From Desulfarculus sp. (GTDB taxonomy: Bacteria > Desulfobacterota > Desulfarculia > Desulfarculales > Desulfarculaceae), in NCBI GenBank assembly GCA_003605055.1, contig QZKP01000020.1, positions 62,001-126,000 of the forward strand: DNA of 64,000 nt, in the 5' to 3' direction. Under the pieces are notes generated by a model, which was not told the origin of the DNA, ran no database searches, and saw nothing but the letters and a program-made list of their open reading frames with translations. The translations under genes were made by a program, and so were the position numbers. Below are positions 31,599 to 40,014 of the stretch, piece after piece; the first letter of the stretch is position 1, and each line of letters starts with the position of its first letter.

Positions 31599-33275
31599 CT
31601 AGTCCTCGTATTTGTGGGGGATGATGGCGCCCCTGGCCGCGGACTCGGCCAGGCGGGAGTACAGGGCCAGGTAGCCCCGGGTGATGTTGGGCCGGGGGCG
31701 CTTCCAGGCGGCCAGACGGCGCTTTATCTCCGCCTCGGGCACGTGCAGCTCCAGGCGCCGCTGGGGCACGTCTATGGTGATCTGGTCGCCGCCCTGCACC
31801 ACGGCCAGGGGCCCGCCCTCGGCGGCTTCGGGCGAGATGTGCCCCACGAAGCAGCCGTTGTTGGTGCCCGAGAAGCGGCCGTCGGTGATCAGGGCGGTCT
31901 TGAGCGCCAGGCCCCGGCCATACAGGAGCTTCATGGCCTTGTACATCTCGCGCATGCCCGGGCCGCCCTTGGGTCCCTCGTAGCGCACCACCACCACGTC
32001 GCCGGCCTGCACCACCCCCTCCAGGATGGCCCGGTTGGCCGCCTCCTCGGAGTCGAAGCAGCGGGCCCGGCCCCGAAACACCTGCATGTCCGGGTGGATG
32101 GCCGCCGGCTTGGTGACCGCGGTGCCCGGGGCCAGGTTGCCCTTGAGCACGGCCAGGCCGCCCTGCTGGCGCCAGGGGTTGTCCAGGGGCCGGATGACGC
32201 TGCCCTCGGGCTCCGGTGCGCCGGCCACGTTCTGGGCCACGCTCTGGCCGGTGACCGTGAGGGCCTGGCCGTGCAGCAGGGGCAGGATGGCCTTCATCAC
32301 CGCCGGCACCCCGCCGGCGGCGTGGAAGTCGGGCACGTTGGGCGCCGCGGCCGGGTTCATCTTGGCCACGTGCGGGGTGGAGGAGGACAGTTCCTCGAAC
32401 AGGTCCATGCTCAGTTCGGCGTCGGCCTCGTAGGCGATGGCCGGCAGGTGCAGGGCCGCGTTGGTGGAGCCGCCGATGGCCGAGTTGACCCGCACCGCGT
32501 TCTCGATGGCCTGCTGGGTGAGCACCTGGCGGGCGCTGGGCCCCTGGTGCACCATCTCCACGATGCGCCGGCCCGAGGCCTGGGCCGCCCGCAGGCGGTC
32601 GGCGTGCACCGCCGGGATGGTGGCGCTGCCGGGCAGGGACATTCCCAGGGCCTCGGCCAGGCAGCACATGGTGTTGGCCGTGCCCAGGAAGGAGCAGGAG
32701 CCGCAGGTGGGGCCGGCGCAGTCCTCCAGGCGGGCGTAGGCCGCCTCATCTATCTTGCCGGCCCGCAGCATGCCCAGGCCCTCGGTCAGGGAGGTGATGT
32801 CCGCCGCCCGGCCGTCGAAGAGGCAGCCGCCCAGCATGGGCCCGCCCACCACCACGATGGCCGGGATGTCCAGGCGCGCGGCGGCCATGAGCATGCCCGG
32901 CACGATCTTGTCGCAGGAGCCCAAGAGCACCACCGCGTCGAAGCGGTGGGCCTGCACCATCATCTCTATGTCGTTGGCGATCAGGTCGCGGGTGGGCAGA
33001 ATGTACTTCATGCCCTGGTGGCCCTCGGCCACGCCGTCGCAGGCGCCGATGCCGCCGAACTCCACCGGCGTGCCCCCGGCCTGGTAGATGCCCTGGCGCA
33101 CGTACTCGGCCACCTGCCGCAGGTTGTAGTGCCCGGGCACCACGGTGTTCCAGGAGTTGAAGATGCCGATCAAAGGCCTGGACAGGTCCTGGTCGCTGTA
33201 GCCCATGGACTTGTACAACGAGCGGATCATCGACCATTCCGGCCGGGAAAGGATCTCTTTGCTGCGCCAGTGCAT
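31599..33275 (-). CDS. ilvD: IlvD/Edd-family dehydratase (dihydroxy-acid or sugar-acid dehydratase)
   Basis: The 558-residue Fe-S dehydratase has GIFNSWNTVVPGHYNL, GACDGVAEGHQGM, the cluster Cys in LLGSCDKIVPGML (near residue 122), the second Cys region CAGPTCGSCSFLGTANTM and the GGSTNAALHLPAIAYE motif. It removes water from a 2,3-dihydroxy acid. The segment AGPTCGSC differs from the PGxGACGG pattern common in biosynthetic IlvD, and no other branched-chain amino acid gene is near. With a hydroxyacyl-CoA-type dehydrogenase opposite and a DUF1537 kinase nearby, a sugar-acid substrate is as likely as a valine or isoleucine precursor. AAGGAGG precedes the ATG. Confidence 0.9.
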   Translation of the reverse strand: MHWRSKEILSRPEWSMIRSLYKSMGYSDQDLSRPLIGIFNSWNTVVPGHYNLRQVAEYVRQGIYQAGGTPVEFGGIGACDGVAEGHQGMKYILPTRDLIANDIEMMVQAHRFDAVVLLGSCDKIVPGMLMAAARLDIPAIVVVGGPMLGGCLFDGRAADITSLTEGLGMLRAGKIDEAAYARLEDCAGPTCGSCSFLGTANTMCCLAEALGMSLPGSATIPAVHADRLRAAQASGRRIVEMVHQGPSARQVLTQQAIENAVRVNSAIGGSTNAALHLPAIAYEADAELSMDLFEELSSSTPHVAKMNPAAAPNVPDFHAAGGVPAVMKAILPLLHGQALTVTGQSVAQNVAGAPEPEGSVIRPLDNPWRQQGGLAVLKGNLAPGTAVTKPAAIHPDMQVFRGRARCFDSEEAANRAILEGVVQAGDVVVVRYEGPKGGPGMREMYKAMKLLYGRGLALKTALITDGRFSGTNNGCFVGHISPEAAEGGPLAVVQGGDQITIDVPQRRLELHVPEAEIKRRLAAWKRPRPNITRGYLALYSRLAESAARGAIIPHKYED

Positions 33276-33469
33276 GTGTGCCCTCCTTGGATGAAGCCAC
33301 GTCCTTGGCCAGGTTCGGCGCCACTACCGCGTAGTTAGGATGATGCCCCTGCCAATGGATTCTGATGATATAATGATCGGACAATTAAGGCAACTCGATT
33401 CAGGGCCGCGGGCCGGACCGATGGTCATGCTCTGGAGTTTGGGCGGGCGCCGGGCCCAGGGGAGGAGAG
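33276..33469. promoter_or_regulatory. Divergent control region with an AT-rich dyad
   Basis: The 194-bp gap between ilvD and the dehydrogenase gene has one AT-rich patch. It contains TATAAT (33369-33374) inside an imperfect dyad GATGAT-ATA-ATGATC (33363 region). No convincing -35 lies at the right distance on either strand, so I call only a likely shared control region. Confidence 0.35.
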
Positions 33470-34426
33470 ATGAACGCGCAGGACATTAAGCGGGTGGCGG
33501 TTATCGGGGCCGGCACCATGGGGGCGGGCCTGGCCTTGTCCTTTGCCGTGGCGGGCATAGAGGCCCGCCTGTTCGACATCAGCCAGCGGCAGCTCGCCGT
33601 GGGCCGGGAGCGCATCCACAAGGCCCTGGAGCTGTTCGTGCAGGAGGGCGTGGTCAGCCCGGCCCAGGCCCAAGACATACCTGGGCTCATCCCCGCCTAC
33701 AGCGACCGGGCCGCGGCCCTGAGCGGCGCGCAGTTCGTCCTGGAGGCGGTGCCCGAGGACCTGGCCCTCAAGCAGCGGCTCCTGGCCGAGATGGAGCGCG
33801 AGGTGGCCCCGGACACGGTGCTGGCCAGCAACACCTCGGCCCTGTACATCACCCAGATCGCCGCCCAGTGCGCGCGGCCGGAGATGGTCTGCGGCATGCA
33901 CTGGTGGAACCCGCCGGAGCTGGTGCCCCTGGTGGAGGTGATCAAGGGTGAGCGCACCAGCGAGGCCACCGCCCGCCTGGTTTACGAGCTGTGCGAGCGG
34001 GTGGACCGGGTGCCCATCATGGTCAAGAAGGAGGTGCCGGGCTTCGTGGGCAACCGCATGCAGCTGGCCCTGTTCCGCGAGGCCATGCACATCGTGGAGC
34101 AGGGGGTGGCCGACCCCCAGGACGTGGACCGGGCGGTCAAATACGCCCTGGGCTTCCGCTGGTCCTTCATCGGCCCCCTGGAGACCGCGGACCTGGGCAA
34201 CCTGGACACCTGGCACCGGGTGGCCAGTTATCTGTTCCCCTTTTTGGCCGACACCAAGCAGGCCCCGGCCCGCCTGGGCGAGCTGGTGGCCCAGGGCCAC
34301 CTGGGGGTGCAGACCGGCCAGGGGCTCTACGAGTACACCCCCCAGGAGGCGGCCGACAAGGTGCGCCGCCGGGACCTGTACTTTCTGCGCGAGCGCCGGC
34401 TGGTCAAAGAGGTGAACCGGAGCTAG
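33470..34426 (+). CDS. 3-hydroxyacyl-CoA dehydrogenase family protein
   Basis: The 318-residue protein has the Rossmann motif VAVIGAGTMGAGLALSFAVAG, VLEAVPEDLALKQRLLAEME, the catalytic region SNTSALYITQIA with the His in MVCGMHWWNPPELVPLVEVI, and the C-terminal dimer domain. The motif HWWNPP differs from the HFxNPxxxMxLVE of fatty-acid enzymes and resembles members acting on other 3-hydroxy acids, such as L-gulonate 3-dehydrogenase-type proteins. The NAD-dependent oxidation is clear but the substrate is open. GGAGGAG precedes the ATG. A MoeB-like gene follows after 22 bases. Confidence 0.88.
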   Translation: MNAQDIKRVAVIGAGTMGAGLALSFAVAGIEARLFDISQRQLAVGRERIHKALELFVQEGVVSPAQAQDIPGLIPAYSDRAAALSGAQFVLEAVPEDLALKQRLLAEMEREVAPDTVLASNTSALYITQIAAQCARPEMVCGMHWWNPPELVPLVEVIKGERTSEATARLVYELCERVDRVPIMVKKEVPGFVGNRMQLALFREAMHIVEQGVADPQDVDRAVKYALGFRWSFIGPLETADLGNLDTWHRVASYLFPFLADTKQAPARLGELVAQGHLGVQTGQGLYEYTPQEAADKVRRRDLYFLRERRLVKEVNRS

Positions 34427-34448
34427 AATCCAGGGCGGGGAGGCGCCT

Positions 34449-35240
34449 ATGGTTGAGTCCGGCGACCGCTATCAGAAGCAACTGCTCCTGGCCGGGCTGG
34501 GGGCCCGGGGCCAGGCCCGGCTGGGCGCGGCCGGGGTGCTCATCGCCGGGGTGGGCGCCCTGGGCGGCCACCTGGCCCAGCTCATGGTGCGGGCCGGGGT
34601 GGGCCGGGTGCGCCTGGTGGACCGCGACGTGCCCGAGCTGAGCAACCTGCACCGCCAGCCGCTCTACGACGAGAACGACCTGGGCTCCGGCGAGGGCAAG
34701 GCCCAGATCGCCGCCGAGAAGCTCCGGGCGGTCAACAGCGAGGTGGTGATCGAGGCCGTGGTGGCCGAGCTGGGGCCGCCCAACGTGCTGGAGCTGGCCC
34801 AGGGCCTGGACCTGATCCTGGACGGCCTGGACAACCCGGCCACCCGCTACCTGATCAACGACGCGGCCGTGCACCTGGGCCTGCCCTGGATCTACACCGG
34901 GGTGGTGGCCACCCGCGGCAACGTGCTGTGCATCGTGCCCGGCCGCACCCCCTGCCTGCGCTGCCTGTTCCCCTCGCCGCCGCCCCTGGAGGCCCTGCCC
35001 CGGGTGGACACCCACGGCATCATCGGCCCCACCCCGGCCTTCGCCGCCGCCCTGGCCGCGGCCCAGGCCCTCAAGCTGCTCAGCGGCGGTCCGGACGGCC
35101 TGCTGCCGGGCCTGTTCAGCTTCGACTTCTGGCGCGGCCAGTTTCAGCTCACCGAGCTGCCCGGCGGCCCGGCGCCGGACTGCCCCTGCTGCGGCCAGCG
35201 GGACTTCCCATTCTTGGAGGGCCGGGCCCAGCCGGCCTAG
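34449..35240 (+). CDS. MoeB/ThiF/HesA-type adenylyltransferase
   Basis: The 263-residue E1-like enzyme has the ATP-binding motif GVLIAGVGALGGHLAQLMVRAGVG, VDRDVPELSNLHRQPLYDE with the Arg finger, DLILDGLDNPATRYLIND, and two CxxC zinc pairs (CLRC near residue 175, CPCC near 246). It activates the C-terminal Gly-Gly of MoaD or ThiS proteins. The catalytic Cys position of some family members, after RGNVLC, is present. The only MoaD/ThiS-like protein in the window is at 22574. Together they could serve tungsten-pterin synthesis for the AOR, though they are not adjacent. GGGGAGG precedes the ATG. Confidence 0.9.
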   Translation: MVESGDRYQKQLLLAGLGARGQARLGAAGVLIAGVGALGGHLAQLMVRAGVGRVRLVDRDVPELSNLHRQPLYDENDLGSGEGKAQIAAEKLRAVNSEVVIEAVVAELGPPNVLELAQGLDLILDGLDNPATRYLINDAAVHLGLPWIYTGVVATRGNVLCIVPGRTPCLRCLFPSPPPLEALPRVDTHGIIGPTPAFAAALAAAQALKLLSGGPDGLLPGLFSFDFWRGQFQLTELPGGPAPDCPCCGQRDFPFLEGRAQPA

Positions 35241-35604
35241 GTGCGGTTGCTTTAGCAGGCTGGGCGCCCGGCGCTCGGGTTCATAGCCGCGCCTGGTGAA
35301 TCAAGCGGGTCAGGAAACAAGGCATGGGCGTGGAGGAAGCGTCTCCCGCCGGGCATCAGCCGGCGCAGGGCCCACAAAGGGCTGCGCCGCTGCCAGCAAG
35401 GCGGTGCCGCCGCCCTTGAGGGCCAAAGCTAGCGGTCCCAAGGGAGGCGGTGCCCGCTGAGGGAAGATGCGGGCTGCCGACCCCTGGCGCCGCGCCAAGG
35501 AGGCAAGGGCTTTCTCCCGTTAGCTACTTCCCCTTCCCGGCCTCTTTCCGCCGGAACCGCCCGCTGCGCACAGCGTCCCTGCCAACAACCCCTGGGCCGC
35601 GGGC
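35241..35604. other. 364-bp intergenic region with several strong hairpins, no convincing gene
   Basis: Between the convergent MoeB-like and DUF1537 genes no open frame has a ribosome site or a recognisable product. Stems include CGGCGCAG/CTGCGCCG (35361-35389), CAAGGCGG with CCGCC-TTG (35397-35418) and GCCCGC/GCGGGC (35452-35474). It could hold a structured RNA or a dispersed repeat. I cannot match it to a known RNA family. Confidence 0.4.
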
Positions 35605-36879
35605 TCAGGGCAGCATGCCCAGGGCCTTGGCGAAGAAGTCCCTTCCCCCGAAGTTGCCCGACTTCAGGGCCAGGCACAGCGTCGGCTCCCCCAGGCTGAA
35701 GGTCCAGGGCACGCCGGGGTCTATCTCCGGGCCAATGCGCAGGGCCCGGACCCCCAGGGCCTCCAGCACCGCGCCCGAGGTCTCCCCGCCGGCCACGATG
35801 AACTTGGCCACGCCCGCCTCCCGCAGGGCGCGGGCGATGCGGGCGAAGGCCGCCTCCACCAGCTCTCCGGCCCGCGCCCGGCCCAGGCCCTCCTGCGCCC
35901 GCCCCACCTCCTCTGGTCCGGCCGAGGAGTAGATCAAGGCCGGGCCCCGAGCCAGGTGCTCTCCAGCCCAGGCCGCGGCCTGCTCCGCGCCCTGCCCGCC
36001 CGCGGCCAGGGCCAGGGGGTCCAGGCGCAGGCTGGGCCAGGCCTGGGCCATGGCCGCCACTTGGCCCCGGGTGGCCTCGGAGCAGCTCCCGGCCAGCACC
36101 GCGGCCCCGCCGGGCAGGGCCGGCAGGGGCTCCAGCCCGCCGCCGGCCGGCAGCAGGCCCGCCCGGCGGAAGTTCTCGGGCAGGCCCATGGCCACGCCCG
36201 AGCCGCCGGTGATCAGCCTGAGCCCCGCGCAGGCCCGGCCGATCTCCATGAGGTCCTGGTCCGTGAGGGCGTCCACCACCACGTAGCGAGTCCCCTGCCC
36301 TTCCAGCTCGGCCAGGGCCGCGGCCAGGGCCTGGTGGCCCTGGCGCACCAGGGCATGGGGCAGCAGCCCGGCCCGGCTGTGGGCCGGCAGTTGCCGGCCC
36401 AGGAAGCGCACCAGATTGGGGTCAGTCATGGGGGTCAGGGGGTGGTGGCGCATGCCTGACTCCGACAGCAGCGCCGAGCCCACGAACAGATGACCCTGGT
36501 ACACGGTGCGGCCGTTGGCCGGAAAGGCCGGGCAGAAGATGGTCTGGCCCGCGCCCAGGCGCTCCAGCAGGGCCGCGGCCACCGGGCCGATGTTGCCCTG
36601 GGCCGTGGAGTCGAAGGTGGAGCAGTACTTGAAGAATATCTGCCGGGCCCCCTGGGCCAAGAGCCAGCCGCAGGCGGCCAGGGACTGGGCCACGGCCTGC
36701 TGCACGGGCGCGGTGCGGCTCTTGAGCGCCACCACCGCGGCCTGGGCCCCGGCCGGCGCGGGCTGGCCCGCGGGCACGCCCAGGTACTGCACCGCGGGCA
36801 TGCCGTGCTTGCCCAGCATCAGGGCCAGGTCCGTGGAGCCGGTGAAGTCGTCGCCGATGGCGCCCAGCAGGATAGCCAT
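35605..36879 (-). CDS. Four-carbon acid sugar kinase (DUF1537, OtnK-type)
   Basis: The 424-residue kinase begins MAILLGAIGDDFTGSTDLAL, with the family signature GDDFTGSTD. It continues with PAFPANGRTVYQGHLFV, FLGRQL and the C-terminal nucleotide-binding domain ITGGSGVAMGLPENFRRAG, LAGSCSEATRGQV and GGETSGAVLEAL. The family phosphorylates 3-oxo-tetronates or related four-carbon sugar acids, feeding them to an aldolase. No aldolase or otnI-type isomerase lies beside it. The ATG at 36879 gives the usual length; a longer in-frame start at 37065 does not fit the family. The proposed promoter lies upstream at 36951-36980. Confidence 0.9.
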   Translation of the reverse strand: MAILLGAIGDDFTGSTDLALMLGKHGMPAVQYLGVPAGQPAPAGAQAAVVALKSRTAPVQQAVAQSLAACGWLLAQGARQIFFKYCSTFDSTAQGNIGPVAAALLERLGAGQTIFCPAFPANGRTVYQGHLFVGSALLSESGMRHHPLTPMTDPNLVRFLGRQLPAHSRAGLLPHALVRQGHQALAAALAELEGQGTRYVVVDALTDQDLMEIGRACAGLRLITGGSGVAMGLPENFRRAGLLPAGGGLEPLPALPGGAAVLAGSCSEATRGQVAAMAQAWPSLRLDPLALAAGGQGAEQAAAWAGEHLARGPALIYSSAGPEEVGRAQEGLGRARAGELVEAAFARIARALREAGVAKFIVAGGETSGAVLEALGVRALRIGPEIDPGVPWTFSLGEPTLCLALKSGNFGGRDFFAKALGMLP

Positions 36880-36950
36880 GTGCTCTGCCCCCGTGGGGTT
36901 TGACTGAAAAGGCCTGGCCGCCTCTGGCCGCCGAGCCAGGTTTGGCCGGC

Positions 36951-36980
36951 ATGGTAGCCTTGCCGCCTCCGGCCCGTCAA
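36951..36980 (-). promoter_or_regulatory. Candidate promoter of the DUF1537 kinase gene
   Basis: On the minus strand TTGACG (36980-36975) and TACCAT (36956-36951) are spaced by 18 bases, about 70 bases before the kinase ATG. Confidence 0.4.
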
Positions 36981-37057
36981 GACGGCGAGACCCCGGGCTG
37001 CGGTATATTAATACTAGGCATGCAACCTGACCACCCACCTTAATCCGCGGGGCGATC

Positions 37058-37879
37058 ATGGGCATACTCGGCGAGTCTCTGGAGATCCTGCGCGGCCGCC
37101 TGGGGGCGGACTACGCCGGGCTGCGCGTGCAGCGGCTGGTGGCCGGGCTGTTCTTCACCGGCGTGAAGCTCAGCTCCGGCGCGGCCGGGGTCTGCTTCAC
37201 GCCGGTCAAGGACATACCCCAGGCGGTCTGCTGCCCCTCCTCGGCCGGCCGCATCTTCAACCCGGCCTCGCTGGCGGGCCTGCCGGCCGGCGAGCTGCTG
37301 GCCGGCCTGGACTCGCCCGAGCCCCTGAAGCGGGCCGCGGCCATCGCCGGGCTCAATGCTCTGCATGCCATGTGCCTGGAGCGAGGCCTGACCGGCGCCT
37401 GGAGCCTGCGCCTGGACCTGGACGCCCAGGACGCGGTGGAGATGGGCCCTCAGGCCAAGGTGGCGGTGGTGGGGGCCCTGGTGCCCACCCTGCGGGCCCT
37501 CAAGGCCCGCGGCGGCCCCTGGTGGGTGGTGGAGCAGGACCCGCGCACCCTCAAGGGCCAGGAGCTGGAGCGCTACGTGCCGGCCGCGGACATGGCCTCG
37601 GCCGTGGGCCAGGCGGACCTGGTGTTCATCACCGGCACCACCCTGGTCACGCAGACCCTGGAGCCCATCCTGGCCGCGGCCCGGCCCCAGGCCAAGGTGG
37701 TGGTGCTGGGCCCCACTTCCTCAATGAGCCCCGAGCCCCTGTTCGCCCGCGGAGCGGACGTGGTGGGCGGGGTGTGGGTGCGCCGGCCGGACGAGCTGCT
37801 GGAGGTGCTGGCGGCCGGCGGCTCGGGCTACCACTTCTTCGACAGCCTGGCCCAGCGCATCGTGATGACCCCGGCCTAG
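37058..37879 (+). CDS. DUF364/DUF4213-type Rossmann-like protein
   Basis: The 273-residue protein has an N-terminal enolase-like part (residues 1-100, with FTGVKLSSGAAGVCFTPVKD) and a C-terminal Rossmann-like DUF364 domain (VEMGPQAKVAVVGALVPTLRALKARG, LVFITGTTLVTQTLEPIL, VVVLGPTSSMSPEPLFARGADVVGG). Members are thought to bind metals or metal chelates, and the biochemical role is not established. Its TAG stop overlaps the stop of the convergent QmoB-like gene as a shared CTAG, so no terminator separates the two units. Confidence 0.82.
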   Translation: MGILGESLEILRGRLGADYAGLRVQRLVAGLFFTGVKLSSGAAGVCFTPVKDIPQAVCCPSSAGRIFNPASLAGLPAGELLAGLDSPEPLKRAAAIAGLNALHAMCLERGLTGAWSLRLDLDAQDAVEMGPQAKVAVVGALVPTLRALKARGGPWWVVEQDPRTLKGQELERYVPAADMASAVGQADLVFITGTTLVTQTLEPILAAARPQAKVVVLGPTSSMSPEPLFARGADVVGGVWVRRPDELLEVLAAGGSGYHFFDSLAQRIVMTPA

Positions 37880-40014
37880 CCTATGATGGCGTAGGTTTCG
37901 TCCACCTCCAGGGTGTAGCGGCCCAGCAGCTCCCGCACCTGGGCCCCCACCTTCAGGGGGCTGGGCCCCAGGGCGGCCACCGCCTCCTGGGCCTGGGCCA
38001 TGAGCGACATCACCTCCCGGGCCTGGCTGGGGGCCACTCCGGCGGTTACCAGGCGTTGGGGCTCCAGGCCGGCCTCGCGGAGCAGGCTCTGCAAATGCCC
38101 GGCGCGGTAGCCGGCCCAGGTGCTGCCGGTGAGCGAGTGGCAGGCGTCCGGGAAGCAGGAGAGCACCAGCACCCCGTCGAAGCCCCGGCGGAAGGCCGCC
38201 AGCACCATGTCCGGGTCCAGCTTGCCCGCGCAGGGCACCTCCACCAGCCGCGCCCCCGGGGGCGCCTCCGCCCCGGCCAGGCGGGCGGCCCGGAAGGCCT
38301 GGGCCGCGCTGTTGGCGCAGAGGAACACCAGCAGCGAGCGCTCGCCGGCCTGGCCCAGGTCGCCCACCCGGCCCGCGGCCGCGCCTATCTCGGCCTGGAA
38401 GCGCTCGTCCTCCAGGCCCACCAGTTGGATGGCCTCCATGGGGCACTCGGCGGCGCAGGTGCCGCAGGCGGTGCAGACCAGGGGGTTGTACACCGGCCGC
38501 CGCTCCAGGCGGCCCATGGCCCCCCGCGGGCAGACCCGCACGCAGGTCAGGCAGATGGTGCAGCGCCTGCGGTCCACCTGCACCCGGCCGGCCTCCAGGC
38601 AGACCTCGCCCTGCTGCAGGAGCTTGCGGGTCTCCAGCAGGGCCTCGGCCACCTCGTCCTGCCAGCGCTCGGGCTCGCCTTGGCCCCGGGCCGGCCCCAG
38701 CAGGAGCACCCCGCCCCGGCGGCTCTGCACGGGCAGGGCCGCCACCTGGTCCGGCTGCAAGTAGCCATCCCGGCCCGGGGTCAGGCCCAGGACCCTGGCT
38801 AGGCGTTGGTAGGCCGCGTCCGGGGCCGGCGTCTCGTCCACCACCAGCAGGTCGAACTCCTGGCTCATGGTGGAGTCCAGCACCTCCTCGTCCCAGGTGA
38901 CGGAGATGCCGTCCGCCGCCTCCTGGGCGCTCAGGCCGCCGGCGCTGAACTTGACCATGACCACGCCCTGGCCGCGCACCTGCTGGGTCAGGGCCTCCAG
39001 GCCGCTGCCGGCCACCTTGGCGTTGCCGGTGAACAGCACCACCCGGGCCTGGGGGTCAACGGCTACCCGCTGGGCCGCCAGGCAGGCGGCGCGCGTGGCC
39101 AGGGGTTCGGCCTGGCGGGCCAGGCCCACCAGGAACCCCACCCGCAGGCTGCGACCGCCGAAGCGCTTCTTCAGGTGCTCGGGCGCCGCCAGCATGGCCA
39201 GGAACTGGCTCAGGCCCAGCACCCGCTCGGAGGCGGGCAGCCCCAGCCCGGCCAGGTTCAGGGCCTGGGGCGGGCCCTGGGCCATTAGCACCGCGCCCAG
39301 GGTGAGCTGGTGCTGCTCCCCTCCCCGGTCGCGCACCTGGGCCCGGAAGTCGCCGGCCCCGCCGCTGAGGGAGAGCAACTGCCCCTGGCGCAGCAGCTCC
39401 ACGCCGGAGGCGGCCTCCACCTCCCGGGCCAGGGCCGCGGCCAGCTCCGCCGCCTCGGGGCCCAGCAAGGGGGCCGGCGGGGCCAGGCGCCTGACCGGCG
39501 TGAGCAGGCTCACCGGGTAGCCGGCCGCGGCCAGCCCCCGCGCGGCCAACAGGGCGGTCAGGCCGTCGCCCACTACCAGCACGCGGGTGGCCACCCGCCG
39601 GCCCTCGCTGGCCAGGGGGTGGCGGAAGGCCTGGCTGCACAGGGCCTGGCTCAGGGCGGCCTGGGCCCCTGGGGCCACCTGGCAGGTGCCGCTGGCCCGG
39701 CCCGCGGGTTTCTGGCACAGGTCCAGCACCAGGGCCATATCCGGGTCCAGGCCCGCCTGGCGCAGGGCCCCGGAGAGCAGGCCGGGGTTCTTCAGCAGGG
39801 GGCAGGCCCCCACCACCGCCGCCTCCAGCCCGTGCTCCCGGGCCAGGCGGGCGATGGCCGCCGCGCCCTCGGCCTGGCAGGTCTGGGGCAGCTCGAAGAC
39901 CAGGCCGCCCACCGCGGCGTCGGCGGTCCAGCGCAGCTGCTTGAACTCCAGGGAGTCGGCCGCCTGCCGGCCGCCCTGACAGAGAAACACCCCCACCTTG
40001 GCGGGCTGGCTCAT
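37876..40014 (-). CDS. QmoB/HdrA-like flavoprotein fused to two [4Fe-4S] and an MvhD domain
   Basis: The 712-residue protein has a degenerate HdrA N-terminal part (VGVFLCQGGRQAADSL), a FAD-binding region VLVVGDGLTALLAARGLAAAGYPV near residue 145, two ferredoxin motifs CTICLTCVRVCP (near 483) and CTACGTCAAECP (near 514), and a C-terminal hydrogenase iron-sulfur (MvhD) domain (LVFLCANSAAQAF to LVTAGVAPSQAREV). This order matches QmoB. The canonical first Cys pair of HdrA reads CQGG, so one cluster may be lost. It probably works with the QmoA-like protein encoded immediately upstream (4-base overlap) as an electron conduit from the Hdr complex. No QmoC membrane subunit is in the window. Confidence 0.85.
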   Translation of the reverse strand: MSQPAKVGVFLCQGGRQAADSLEFKQLRWTADAAVGGLVFELPQTCQAEGAAAIARLAREHGLEAAVVGACPLLKNPGLLSGALRQAGLDPDMALVLDLCQKPAGRASGTCQVAPGAQAALSQALCSQAFRHPLASEGRRVATRVLVVGDGLTALLAARGLAAAGYPVSLLTPVRRLAPPAPLLGPEAAELAAALAREVEAASGVELLRQGQLLSLSGGAGDFRAQVRDRGGEQHQLTLGAVLMAQGPPQALNLAGLGLPASERVLGLSQFLAMLAAPEHLKKRFGGRSLRVGFLVGLARQAEPLATRAACLAAQRVAVDPQARVVLFTGNAKVAGSGLEALTQQVRGQGVVMVKFSAGGLSAQEAADGISVTWDEEVLDSTMSQEFDLLVVDETPAPDAAYQRLARVLGLTPGRDGYLQPDQVAALPVQSRRGGVLLLGPARGQGEPERWQDEVAEALLETRKLLQQGEVCLEAGRVQVDRRRCTICLTCVRVCPRGAMGRLERRPVYNPLVCTACGTCAAECPMEAIQLVGLEDERFQAEIGAAAGRVGDLGQAGERSLLVFLCANSAAQAFRAARLAGAEAPPGARLVEVPCAGKLDPDMVLAAFRRGFDGVLVLSCFPDACHSLTGSTWAGYRAGHLQSLLREAGLEPQRLVTAGVAPSQAREVMSLMAQAQEAVAALGPSPLKVGAQVRELLGRYTLEVDETYAIIG

